This document shows, in pieces, positions 34,601-46,182 of a DNA stretch of 64,000 bases. The stretch is from Xylaria sp. FL1777. Taxonomy: Eukaryota; Ascomycota; Sordariomycetes; Xylariales; Xylariaceae. How positions within the stretch are numbered: the stretch's first letter is position 1; each line of letters opens with the position of its first letter. The notes below the pieces were generated by a model, which was given only the letters and a program-made list of their open reading frames with translations, was not told the DNA's origin and made no database searches. Position numbers and translations under genes: made by a program. The stretch is taken from assembly GCA_022578965.1 (NCBI GenBank), contig MU400509.1, positions 310,001 through 374,000 of the forward strand, in the 5' to 3' direction.

Positions 34601-36098
34601 GTTGACAAGGTAGATACGGTAGGATGGAGCAATATTTCCCATGCTGAAAACTGAGTGAGGAAGAAAGCTCATAGGGAAACGAATGGAGGCCATCTTGCTG
34701 TAAACTAGATTGAGGGTGAATATGCAAGCCAATTCTTTAGGGTTTGCGGATGTGCACCTTCGAACTCTAGCACGGGCAGTACGCTTCCTTCCTGCATGCA
34801 ACTCCGGTTGTTGCAATTGTGCCACCCTCTATGTATTCAGATATTGGCGCGTGACACATGGTCGTAGCCGTGCCGGAGTCTTGTCTAGCCTCCAGGGGCG
34901 CCAAGTCTACATTGACGCGGCGGAATTAGATCCTGTGAATATGTTTTTCGATGCAGCGAGTTTATGCAAGCTAGATTGGTCGATATCCGTTGGATGTGTT
35001 GTCCCTGCTAGGGTAAGACAAAGCGAGGAGAGAGGCTGCTGTAACTCCGGACGTAAAAAGCTGATTCGCCTGCTGTATTCTGGGTGCTGACATGCAGCGA
35101 GCGCTGCTGAAAACAGTCGGGATAAAAGGGGGGGGGGGGGGGGTGCAATTCCCATGTAACAGAGTGCAAACAATAACGAGATTCATTTGATAACGATGGC
35201 AACCCTTAGGGGATAGAGCCGTTTGAGAAGCCAGCGGGCATCTCAGTTTCAAATTTTCCGAAAGCTCCGTGCGGGTATGTGTTCCCTTATTTCACTCAAG
35301 GCATCTGATTTTAACATTTTCCATCAAGTAACTACCGTGACATCAAGTATGATTGGAGTCGGTGAAGCGGTTTCAATCCTATTGGCTTCGATGAGTGGAA
35401 ATTCCTCTTGGAGGTTCTCGTAGGATTTCGCCCCCACGAACCCCCGCTCAAGCCCACGACCTAATAGTGCCAGCAGATTGCTAGAAGGTGGAGTGACAGA
35501 GCCGGCAGGACTCGCTGCCAATACCGCTATGTCATGGCTATTAGACAAGTAGGGCGTTAAGGGTCGATAGCGTCAACTTTCAGCGAACCTAAATACCCAT
35601 GTGTAATAATCTGTGCGTATAGTCTGCCACCCTGTCTCGGGGAGGCACAGCGCCCCAAGAGAGGCGTGCATTGCCCTGTTGAATTGGTAGAAATGCATAT
35701 TGGGGAGTCCGGAGCTTTATATAGCGCATTTTGTAGCGCCAATATCCGAAACCCCTTTCCTGAGATTGAGATGGTCCTAGATTGTGGGTTTGAGTGATAT
35801 CAGCCGTTGCGGCACTCAAAGTCGTCTAATAGCGATGCCAGTGGCGCATGTCTTTAATCGTAGGAGAAATGGAAGGCCACTCCGTTGAGCTGGCATCACT
35901 AGCAAGGGTGTTGCTCCAAGTCCCTTCAGAAAAGCTGCGTGACATCTCATCGGGAATCCCAATCGACCATCTTTGCGATGTGTGGTTGGCCATCTGTGGT
36001 AACTGCCTATTTATTGCGATTTTAGCTAGGCGCTCTAGAACTAGTGTGTGGTTCTCAACCTTGATGAGCCATTCACCGGACAAGGGTCTGCATATACG
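31654..36098. other. Gene-poor intergenic region, 4.4 kb
   Basis: No supported gene. Short frames at 32573-32794, 33178-33486, 34116-34328, 34710-35090 and 35223-35423 have no recognisable domain. A tRNA-like stretch at 33748-33832 has A-box-like and B-box-like elements but no cloverleaf. There is an AT-rich (TTA)n run at about 33015-33042 and a G16 homopolymer at 35128-35143. The frames may include decayed coding sequence, but I could not match any. Confidence 0.4.
35128..35143. repeat. Poly-G run of 16
   Basis: Sixteen consecutive G residues follow AAAA. Such runs are rare in fungal DNA, prone to length errors in sequencing, and could form G-quadruplex structure. Confidence 0.85.
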
Positions 36099-37772
36099 TT
36101 ATATTTGTTGCCAGATCTCATTATACTTGGCCCATTTTTGGAAACCTTAAATTTTTAGTAATGGAGACACGTAAATACATAGGACTACTCACCCATTGAT
36201 TGAAATCCTTCATCACCACCTTTAATGGCGTCGAGATATACGCGCTGCATCCCCTGTTCTCTCAGTACCGTGATACAAGCATCGAGGAGCCTGATCATAA
36301 CAGTATCCTTGCTGCTCGTCATTGCACCATTGTCGTCTACCCTTTGAGTCAGCTCTTTGATTCAACTAGTTGGAGGTTATATATAACCTACCTGCAATAC
36401 AAATGCAGGTCACGCCTCCCACGTCAGGACCGATGGTCCGAGCCCAAGGAAGATCCAATGCCAGCCGGCTACCATCATGCGGCGTATAAACTAATGCGGC
36501 GGCGACGATTCGTGATCGGTCTAATCCTAGAATGATATCGTTCAACCGCCCGTCATAAACGAGATTCATGTACTGATCGTACCAACCCGTATAATCTTTA
36601 CGGGTAGTCTCCTTCTCAATAAAGTCAGACACGGATTGAAAATCATCGAAAGTAGCCTGACGAAAAGCCAAACCAGGGGGTATTGTTGAAACCCCTCCAT
36701 TTGGCCAGTCTTCCATTTTGAGCAACCAGTCGCAGATGTATTGTCCCCGTCCGGGACCAAGCCTATCCATCGGCCAACCGCGCCTCTGAAACCATTCTTC
36801 TGAGGGGGACCGCGCTGGTATGCCACTTAACAAGCGTGGGTACGTCGAGCCTAGCCTGAGCCGATCTACACCCCGAATTCTTTTCAATTGCCTCAGCGCG
36901 TGATCATAAAGACTTCTTCCGATTCCTCGCCTCCTGTATGGAGACTTAACTATGACCATAGCAAGCGACCCAATCAACCGCTCCCCAGCTTTGTCAACAA
37001 ATGTAGTGTAGGTTGCACAAAACCCTATTATTTCACGGGTTTCCGGGAGTCTGACGACGAAATGCATAGCGTATCCATCCCGCTGGAGCAAGCTTTGTAG
37101 GGGAAATCTCTCAAGATGAAATTGGTCGGGTAAACAATGATTCCAAAGGTCATGTACTGGAGTAACGTCGAGTCCATCCCATTCTTCAGGTGGCCAATGC
37201 TTTGGAGCCATAATCAACTCCTGAACTTTTACACCGCCTGTACCGGCTCCCGTGAATTCGCCGAATAGAACCGCCGCCGCTATATGGAGGTCTGTTGGGG
37301 AGGGTCCAGATTGTACGATTGTCGGAAAGCTTGCTTCCATAAGCCCGAGGTCGTCAGCGTTCCCGCACGCAATAATAATATGAGGTTTCTCATCTGCAAC
37401 AGTCTGAGACGCCTCGGCAATCTCGACCTGTGATAACTGCCCGGGATTTGGTGAACTTGAAATAACAAAAATGATCGCCTTCGCCCGATTTATAAAGGCA
37501 ACATGCGTGCCTGTGATTCCGTTTCGGGCGGTATACGGAACATGTCGAATCCATGGATGCCTAGCGGCCAGTGCTCGACCGAATGGCTCGAAAGGGTCAC
37601 TATCATTCTGTTCATGAGGTATGATGACTGGTGTCAGAAGTAGTACAATGTCACCTTCCCCAAGGATTCTGGTGAAGGGGATACAAGCCTGGTAGTCTCG
37701 GACGACTGTAACCTTGGGTTGGCGATGACCTCCGCGATTTCCGGGCGTCAGGACAGATTGACCTGAAATCAT
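36099..37772 (-). CDS. Tandem-GNAT protein, apparently the C-terminal half of a fungal GH3-GNAT fusion
   Basis: Exons complement(36392..37772), complement(36193..36336) and complement(36099..36145) give 523 residues from the ATG at 37772. An N-terminal Rossmann-like segment (DIVLLLTPV; GDAD-like IIIACGNADDLGLM) resembles a GH3 C-terminal domain. A GNAT domain follows with acetyl-CoA motif RRRGIGRSLYDHALRQL (about residues 275-291). A second GNAT-like unit starts LAFRQATFDDFQ and ends GFQKWAKYNEIW. In fungal GlcNAc-related proteins these parts follow a GH3 N-acetylglucosaminidase domain, and I cannot find one upstream. Intron GTAAGG (37809) to TTTCAG (37763) would join a further open segment ending LAKGLFHG, which lacks an ATG. 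So either translation starts at 37772, or this is the remnant of a larger gene. The two 3' introns (55 and 47 bp) are well formed. Confidence 0.75.
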
Positions 37773-40720
37773 TTCCGGAGGGCGAGAATTCCTTCAAAAC
37801 TCCCCTTACCTCCATGAAACAAGCCTTTTGCCAAGACAGAGTCAGCCCCAAGAAGAGCAAAACTACGAAATCCAACCCAAGACAGTCTGGGATTCGATGA
37901 CTCACAGAAGATGCCGTTGGGCAAGAAGCTACGATGTAAGCATCGTCAGACTAACTTCTTCACTACATAGATTTCAAGGGGGTCTCATCAGGTAGCTAGG
38001 CAGTTTGATATAGGCCGCTGTGCTTCGTAGGAGGCAGACGCACCGCCTAGTCTCAGAACCAGGACGCCACTGGTTTGATGAGACCTTGTGGAGTGATTTG
38101 GAGAAGGTGAATAATAAGGGGGCGGTGGTGACCACTACGGTATATACCAAACTGATTGACAACAAGATCTGGCGTTATAGGGTCGTCGCGTTTAGTGGAC
38201 GAAAAGCCTATCCTAATTTAGCGAGTTTGACTTTCCCTTAGGAAGGGAGTGACGGACGCACGGGAGGAAGCGCTATGTTGCGGCAACTCTTGACGATCAG
38301 AAAAAACAGATACTGTACCGTAGCTAACCTGGCCAATTAAGACAAATGACACGCGAAGGACCCTGGTCTTCTTCAGTCGGCAGAAAGCTAGTTGCTGATG
38401 ACTGAAGCGGGAAGCAAGGGTACCCAATGAGGATAGCAGGTCTCAGCAGTCTAGAAATCACGTCATTAGCAACTGCGAAAGTTAAAGGTGTAAAACAAAT
38501 TAGAGGGCGAGCAAGGCCGTATTTGGCCCTTTTCATTCTCCAACCATGCCAACGTTGTCAAACCAGACGGTGGGTGATAATAAGACAGCCAGACACGGTA
38601 GCTTAATATACCGTGAGAACAGGTGCTTACTGGCGAGTGGAGTCCAGTAAGGACCAAGAGCTCAATGCGGGCGAGAGACAATTCCTATCTTAGGCACCCC
38701 GTTCATTACACTTTTCGCAAGAGTGGTTACGCAGAATTTCTAGCCAGCCAGCCCGACGTGGATGAAAGGTGTGATAATAATACAGTCTATGTTGCACGCA
38801 CCTTGCATGCTCGATGAAACAAACAAGGGGAAGAGCGCGGTCCTCTGTCAAGTCGATTGCCAGTAAGCCATGCAGTCAGTCCATGGGCGACACACTACAC
38901 ATGCCGCCGCGAGCTTGCGGGTGTAGTGTATAGATTATGAGTCGCAGAGCACAGCGAATCTCGGTACATTCCAGAGATGTCTCTCAGCCAGAGGTGTTGC
39001 TTAAGCTTACACAGGCCGAGACTAGGCAGGACAAGGCAGCACAGGGCGCAGGGGAACGGCCGTCTCGCCGTTTCAATCAAATACGCTGATGGCATGTTGA
39101 CCGGTCAATCAGTACCTTTGTTACCGGGGGGTGTAGGTCGCCGTGGTGGCATTGGCGGCATGAGTCGCATACCATGGAGCGTAGGTCGCATGGGTGGCAG
39201 AGCGCAATGGGACCTTGAAGAGGCCGTCCAGAGACGAAAGCTCGACAAGTCTGTGAGGGCCACATGAGGCCGAGGTTGCACAAAAACATACGAACGCGGG
39301 AAGAGGAGGGGCGCTCTGGCTGGTGATTTGTCGGTAACGCATCACCCATGCATGACTTTCTCACGCGAGCGCGCGCTGTCCATCTCCAGTGTATGTAGGC
39401 TGACAACGTCGAGCGTGCGTTCCTATAGGCGGGAAGGGAGGGAAGTCGAGCGACAATGGAGAAGTTGAGGGGGCACAGTGAGAATGGATGTGGTAACACA
39501 GACAGACCCTCATTACCTAGGTACCCTGACCACCAGTACTCGTCGGGGTATTACCGGCAAGGTTCGGGCCAGTTGAAGGGCGGATCATCCCATGACGGAT
39601 GGGTAGGTGTAGGTAGTATACGCAGTACTATGTACAGGTACTGTGACACTTTCAACTTCGTACTACCTACAGAAATAACATGCTGCGTGTGGATGAAGGC
39701 TAAGGTAACGATGATGTAAATACCTACATACATCACCTAACCTACACATGTACTACCAGCATCTGTAGACTAGCCACCTTACTGCGTAAGTACATACCCA
39801 GGTAAACCCAAGGCAGCTACATATGAACTAGGCAGGTAGACATCCGTCTCTGCCTACCTCTTACATACCTTACCTACTTAATGTCCGGCAGTGCCGCACC
39901 AGTATTCTTCCACATCGACTAAACGCTCTTGCCTCGTGGAGTGCTATTACCTCAGAGGAGGTACCTGGCTTGGACATGTATGTAGATGTATACCTATATA
40001 GTCTAAGCCAGAGCTACATGCAAAGTAGGGAAGTTGGAGGTAAGTACTTAGGGGTACCTACAGTAGGTCTAAGATCAGAAAGCGGAGCGCTTGTCCTTCG
40101 CTTCTGCCTGTACCTACAGTAGTCTAATTAGGCGCACCATTAAACTTCAACCCCATCGATGCATTCGAACTCCAACTTCAACGGTCCCGAAATATCAACG
40201 TGTATGCGCCTTGCACTCCACATGTCTGCAGGTTCGTAAGTACTGTCTCAGGTTAGGTAGGTACCTAGGTACCTACTTACTTAGAAAGATAGATAAATTC
40301 CTAAAACTTTGAAGCTGAATATTATTTGAATTACTTATTAGGTATGATACGGCCCCCAGCTACACGTAACGTCACATAAATACGTCACATTAGGTAACAA
40401 ATTGGAATGGAATCTCTTATCGAAATTGTGACCTATTTAATGGACTTTGGGACTTTGTTCTCTTAAACACATATATGCAATAATAGGAGTATATCATTAT
40501 ACAGGGCTCACTTTACCGTATCCATGCAGTTGACGCGATAAAACATGGTGAAGCGCGTCGAATCGTGTATACTATATACATAGGTATATGTATACTTGTA
40601 TAACGAAATGACCAAGGACATCTAACTGCAAAAAACATTGTCAACACCTTCTAAGTCGTGTATGCACTGTCTATTTTAGTGCGCATTCAAACTGGCCCTC
40701 TATGGTCATCCATCGTCATT
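37773..40720. other. Gene-poor intergenic region upstream of the GNAT gene
   Basis: About 2.9 kb. No GH3-like reading frame is visible on the minus strand here. Positions 37811-37940 hold an open minus-strand segment that could be a lost exon of the GNAT gene. TACCTAGGTA cores lie at 39514-39523 and 40262-40271. Short frames at 38020-38241 and 38977-39267 are unrecognised. Confidence 0.45.
40257..40276. repeat. 20-bp perfect palindrome (GTAGGTACC/GGTACCTAC)
   Basis: GTAGGTACCTAGGTACCTAC equals its reverse complement. It contains the recurrent core TACCTAGGTA and lies about 450 bp upstream of the CENP-I gene. Confidence 0.9.
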
Positions 40721-43235
40721 ATGTCAGCGTTTCTGAATCTGGGTGATGAGGGACCAGGAGAGGCACAAGGGCCCGCCCCAGGTAGAGCCCAAGCTGCATC
40801 GTTTTCTCCCGAGACCTCGGGAGAATTGCAGGGGACACTATCAGATGTGCTTCGAGGTATGCTATGGCCTCCCTCAAGATTTTAGATCACCGCTAATTCA
40901 GGAAGCGTCGAAACTGCCGGCAAAGCAACGCGGGGTGAACGTCAGACCCTCAGTCGACCATTTGACATCGTTAGCCTATGATCAAGGTCTCTTGCCAACT
41001 GACTTGAACGAATTAATCAACCTGATCACAACTCCGAACTTCCTAGACCAAGCTAGTCTGGCTAGCATTATCAGGAATCTGTATCCTGCGACCTCGGTGG
41101 ATAGTGAACTCGTCTTTCAGGTCATAGGATGCCTCGGTCATGGCAAGCTAAAGCCATCTCTCACTATCCAAGCTGCTTTATTAAAGTGGCTTATTATGGT
41201 TCAACATGTCGTCGAGAACCGGAATTGCTTCTTACAGGCATACCCAGTCCTGTTCAATCTACTTGACACTGCTGCGCTTCGGTAAGACCTCTTGTTTTGC
41301 AATGCAAACTTTCGTAACTCATATCGCTAGGACACATGCTTGCCACTTGCTAGCGCTCATCACACGCCGCCGCCATGTTCGCCCTCATAGGATTCAAGCG
41401 CTGTCAGTGTTGTATATTCCCAAGTTTTCTGGCCCTTGGTTAACTGGTGCATAGCCTGCTATTGTCTAGACAGACTGGCAATGACCCAGCGCTCACGGGT
41501 CTGCTAAGGGTCTACAAAGACTACTATCCTGAGATCATCGTTGGGGATGCAACACGAGGTAAAGCTTCGGCTTTCAATGTACGTGTGTGGAGATTCGCTA
41601 GCATTACAGGTGTTCGCTAACTAGGATTAGCACCCAGATTTACAATGGCGCGAGAGGCTGGATGAGATTCGGCGAGCCCATGCGCAACGACGCGCCTCCC
41701 GGTCAGAAATGCCCCTTGACGCATTTAGAGTTGCACGTCATAGGTTGAACGGTGCGAAAAACCTGCCAATCCCCGAAGTTCATACATCGCATGCCATAGA
41801 GGTTAGTTTGTTTGTATTGGTTATATGATGAGTACGCATTCTCACAGGTTAACTTGCTCAGAACTCTGTTACGCTTGAGGAAATTGAGAGTGTTGATGGT
41901 TTCGTTAAGAACCTCGAAAAAATTGAGCTACCGAACCAGCTGATTGCAATTCTTGGGGATCCCTTGCTACAAAAGTTTTTATTCTTGCGGCCTCAGGCTC
42001 AAGCGCATCTACGCGCATGCAATTGGCTCTACTCGTATGCACAAGACATGATGACAGGAGATTCCGATACTCGTCTAATAGACATTCTAAATGTTCTAAG
42101 GAATTACGTCACGGCGACCAAAGTATGATACGATCACACCTCTTCCAGAATGTGACTAACGTTTTTTAGGCACTTCCGCCGATTTTTCTAGCTTTTCTTG
42201 GGGAGCTCATGAATACGTGGGACGGTGTGGAGGGGAGAGAAATCGTCCTCGATATCTTAACATATACGCCGCTGGCGGATTTTCAAGGTATGGACAATAG
42301 CGATAGCATCTTAACACCCAATCTAACTAGAGATAGAGCTCCTGGCCAATATTTTCCAACCTCTTGAGCAAAGGATACTAGATGGAACACCACATTCTCA
42401 GCTTCAACTCCTTGGATTTTTCACCTCCCTATTCCGTCGGTGGATAATACACTGGACATCGTCCGATAAGAGGCTCCCACAAGCAGCCGGGTGCGCTGCT
42501 CACCTGGTTACGCACGTCAATAAACTCTGCTTAACCCTCATCCAAACAGCGAACGACATATCAACACATGGAAAAGTTCTAGATTTCTATTACCAGACGT
42601 CAGTTCTGGCTTCTGACGCTTACCTACTTACGCACGCCCAAGCTACTGCCGTGCCGCCAGCCATACTGATCTACAATATGTTTTTCGTTGCCTCCCCATT
42701 AACCGCCTCCCGAGTGTGCTCCGTTGTCGCCAAATACAAAGAGGGATTCCAGACTGCAATGAGCGTGGCGAAAATTAATTACACGCCTAAGCATATTCCC
42801 GAATTCAACGGTTTTCTAATGGACATATGCAACTGCTTATGGAGGCAGCGTGCTCTGAGTGACGAAGACGCTAACGCGAAGGGATGTCTGATCCCGCAGC
42901 TGTTGGTCGAGGACTTGTCATCTTACGTTGCCAGTTTATCAATAGGCAGTCCTCTAGCGAGTCTCTTCTCACTGTCATACTCGCCCATTTTTAGTTCGTT
43001 CGCGATTTCGTTTCTACGGGGGTTAGAAGAGGAAGTAGAAGAGCGTGAGGGGCTTGATATTAAGCATGCTGGCCCGGTTACAAAAGCCTCTTTAAAGACC
43101 CTCAGCAACAGGGGCGGCATAGATTTGTCCTGGGATGCTTATCGTCGTGGTGTTTTGAGCTACCTAGGTGAGCGTGATATGGGTGGCATTGAACACCTGT
43201 TATCGGTTACGATGGGAACTCTACGACAAAAGTAA
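40721..43235 (+). CDS. Inner-kinetochore protein CENP-I / Mis6 / CTF3
   Basis: Well-supported exons: 40902..41281, 41331..41402, 41470..41578, 41631..41801, 41862..42122, 42170..42287 and 42331..43235, encoding 671 residues in one frame. CENP-I/Mis6 belongs to the constitutive centromere network needed for CENP-A loading. Family features are EASKLPAKQRGVNVRP, QVIGCLGHGKLKPSLTIQAALLKWLIMV, HLLALITRRRHVRPHRIQAL, and GNDPALTGLLRVYKDYYPEIIVG. The exon at 41331 may end at 41402 (GTCAGT) or 41406 (GTGTTG), pairing with 41470 or 41474. The first exon is unresolved. ATG 40721 opens a good frame (MSAFLNLGDEGPGEAQG... TLSDVLR) ending at donor 40857, but in phase 1, whereas the acceptor at 40901 needs phase 0. 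Alternatives are given under findings. Confidence 0.88.
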
Positions 43236-44450
43236 ACAACTTATTAGGCTGTTGGACTTTCCTATTTTAGAACAGACAGCTCTTTGTCGCCATCTAACAA
43301 ACTTCGTAAAAGCGAAGCAATACGGTTGCAGGTTTGTAAGAAGCAGGTGTGCCTAGCACTAGGTAGCTTTGATGTACCTTGATTTGGCCGAAATATAAAC
43401 CGGCCAAAAGATGTGGTCAGGGGGTGCCCATCACTTACAGGTTATAGGGTACAACCAAGAAAATACGTAGGCTCCTATGGATATGAATAATCAATTTGCG
43501 ATACTAATAATCCGGCTGATTCAATTGTCAAGCTTCGTATTTTAACAGGATCGTTTATCCCCTGTTGTCTCAACAGAGCATCAAATGGGTGCATGAACAT
43601 TACCAACACGAATCTTGAATTGGGTTACGTTGTATCCCGACACGCGCGAACTCGCAAGTTCGGATGCTGTGAGGCTGACTCCTTACTGGGGGGTCCCGAT
43701 CGTCCGCTGTGTTACCAAAACATTTGTCGCGTACCCATATAGATTTACGTTAAAATGCCATCGACGAATTACCTAGTAATGCCGGAAATGTCGGTAAAGC
43801 TAAGATGGATGGAGACGTGGGAGTGAGCCTTGATGTGGCCGTTTCAAAGGCGTAACTCCGGTCAGGATCAACACTCTTATCAGTCCGTCGCATGAGAAGT
43901 AGGGTTTAAAAATTAGAATGTAGATTGTCTGCTATTCGATTACTTCCTTGCAACATACTAGTGTTCTACCTACTCGAGTGATCCGCCAACCATTTGAAGC
44001 GGAGCCCATCAAGTTGGAGTTCCCATGTGTAGCAGGACATGAAGACTGGCGTGCTTAAATTTTCAGCGAAGCCAAAGACATAAAGATCACAGAGGTAAAC
44101 AAATGCAGGGACAATGATATCTAACCCCCCTATAAGCCCCGTAGAGCAGAAAGGGTGCAACCATATAATCGAAGTATTTATACTATCGCATCTTGTCTCC
44201 GTGGCCGGTGTATCGTCTTATTCCAACTAGCCTATGTTGAAAGGGTATCTCAAAAAATGCCGTCCCAAATTCTACGTTCTGAAAACTCCACTCATGACCA
44301 ATGTTGAAGCACCCTGTGCCCGCAAATGCAAGTTAAGTGCAATCGCCCAACGCCGTGTTATGCCATTTATCCAGAGCCAAATCATCCTCCTGCCCTTGCA
44401 TAGTTCCCAGTTGAGTCATACTTCAGCCACATCGAGCCCGGACACCAAGC
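43236..44450. other. Convergent intergenic region, 1.2 kb
   Basis: This lies between the 3' ends of CENP-I (+) and CAF16 (-). No long frame and no recognised repeat were found. A 62-codon frame at 43168-43356 overlaps the CENP-I end and is judged chance. Confidence 0.5.
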
Positions 44451-45284
44451 TCAGTCCTTATGCTCGAGGCCATAGCCGCCGATGCCTCCAGTAGAGTAAG
44501 CCATTCCTTCAGTGCCCATCGTCTTCACGTTCCGCGGGCCGCGATCCTTCAAGTCCGACCGCAACCAGCCCAGCACCAGCTCGCCGAGGCGACTGTTGCC
44601 GGTACTGCGCAGGTTCGCGCTCTCGCCGAGGAATCCGTCGGCAGGCCCCCATTCGCGGACAGTGCCCAGGTGCATGTGAACAAGATGCGTGGGCCAGCCG
44701 GCGAGGTTGTCGAGGATATGGGTAGCATAGACGATGGTGCACTCGCGGGCCTCGGTCTCGCGCTTCAGCCAGCCGAGGAACTCGGCACGGCTCAGCACGT
44801 CGAGGTCGACGGTGATCTCGTCGAGGAGCAGGACGGTCCATGGGCGCACGAGCCCCATGGCCAGCTGCACGCGGCGCCGCTCGCCGTCGCTGACGGCGCT
44901 CATGCGCCACTCCACGTCGATATCCAGCACCGCGATCAGTTCATCCCGACGCTCGGGATACGCGTCGCCGCCCACGGAGCGCAGGAGCTCCGCGACGCCA
45001 ATGTCTGTGCGGACGATGGGGTTGAGGACCCATTCCAGACCCAGGTACGTGACGCCTTCGAGCCCCTCTTTGAACGGATCTACGCCGGAAATGCTGATGC
45101 TGTCGCTGGGCGCGAGACGCTTGCCAGCCAGTAGCCGGAGAAGTGTGGTCTTGCCTGCGCCGTTGGCGCCGATAAGGAGCGTCCGGCTACGCGGCGGTAC
45201 GTTCAGGGAAACATTAGTCAAGCCAGTGTCGTACTGTGGAAATGTGTATGTGAGATTAGTAACTTTGATTTCTGGTGGTGCCAT
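44451..45284 (-). CDS. CAF16: CAF16-type soluble ABC ATPase (CCR4-associated factor)
   Basis: A single exon of 277 residues. Caf16 is a non-membrane ABC protein linked to the CCR4-NOT complex and Mediator in yeast; its exact activity is unsettled. Walker A GANGAGKTT is at residues 39-47, the ABC signature VSDGERRRVQ at 131-140 (SDGE in place of LSGGQ, as in the Caf16/I family), Walker B VLLLDEI at 151-157 and the H-loop His189 in ATHILD. There are no transmembrane segments. The C-terminus is Gly-rich. The G+C-rich coding sequence gives an antisense ORF of 224 codons. Nothing adjacent suggests a partner. Confidence 0.92.
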   Translation of the reverse strand: MAPPEIKVTNLTYTFPQYDTGLTNVSLNVPPRSRTLLIGANGAGKTTLLRLLAGKRLAPSDSISISGVDPFKEGLEGVTYLGLEWVLNPIVRTDIGVAELLRSVGGDAYPERRDELIAVLDIDVEWRMSAVSDGERRRVQLAMGLVRPWTVLLLDEITVDLDVLSRAEFLGWLKRETEARECTIVYATHILDNLAGWPTHLVHMHLGTVREWGPADGFLGESANLRSTGNSRLGELVLGWLRSDLKDRGPRNVKTMGTEGMAYSTGGIGGYGLEHKD

Positions 45285-46182
45285 GACGTAATCTTAGTTA
45301 CTCGAACTCGCAGACAACTGAGGAAGACAAAAGAAAATATATGTATCTAATGTAAAGATGTTCCAAACAAGATTTGAAGATCAAGCCCGACGATGCAATC
45401 ATAAATAAACAGTCCGATGTTCATGCCAATGATTCTCTTATGAAGGTTTTTATAACGCCAAAGTGGAGAGTGGGTTGGTCGCAAGGCCAAGGAGTTACTG
45501 GACAGTGTCCTCTTATCTCCAGTACGGTACTACGTATGTCCGCCGGAAAACGTAGGAGGTGAGCAATACATCGCCTGCTCCTCCTTACGTGATAGGCATC
45601 CCTTCTATGTATGCTTACCTAGGTAGACAAAGTGAAAGCAAATAACAAGCGCGCAGTTCTATCCAATCGAGTTTTTGCTGATTTTGACTCTCTAGGAAGG
45701 CATGAGGGTCAGTATAAATCTCTTCAGACAACAATCTACCATGCTACTCAACGTCTAGGTGAAGTATGATGCTTATAGAACCAAGTACCACCATCAATCT
45801 TCTTTGACTACTACTGAGTATACTTGCAAAGTGTTGACTTCTTTCGGGATCATAAGAGTATGCAAATTCTCTAGGTTCCTGAGACAACAAATATTACGAG
45901 AACTCCTTTACTATCAGAAGACAAGTAATTGTATCAGGTCTCTTTTGCGATATGTATGGGAATTGCTCTAAAAACAATAGGTGTACCTCAAAGGGAAGGG
46001 GGAAGGTTGTTGGCACAGTATCTTCCAGTTTCCTGTCTCTTAATTAGATACCGCGCCAGAGATGAGCGTTGAAAAACTCACTTCAAGTCAAACACATGCC
46101 ACTACAAACCCCTTCTTTTGATCCCGCACCGGTTGGCTTCATATGCATCCCATCCCACCTCGCCGGATCATAGTATACCACT
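45285..46182. other. Intergenic, 0.9 kb
   Basis: CAF16 promoter side and 3' flank of the acidic protein gene. The TACCTAGGTA core is at 45616-45625. No gene is supported. Confidence 0.5.

Noticed and set aside
37651..37905. 84-codon minus-strand ORF starting MSHRIPDCLG
   Set aside because: It overlaps the GNAT gene in another frame. The intron at 37763-37809 and GNAT homology explain the sequence better.
44460..45134. 224-codon plus-strand ORF
   Set aside because: It is antisense to CAF16, whose Walker and signature motifs are unambiguous.
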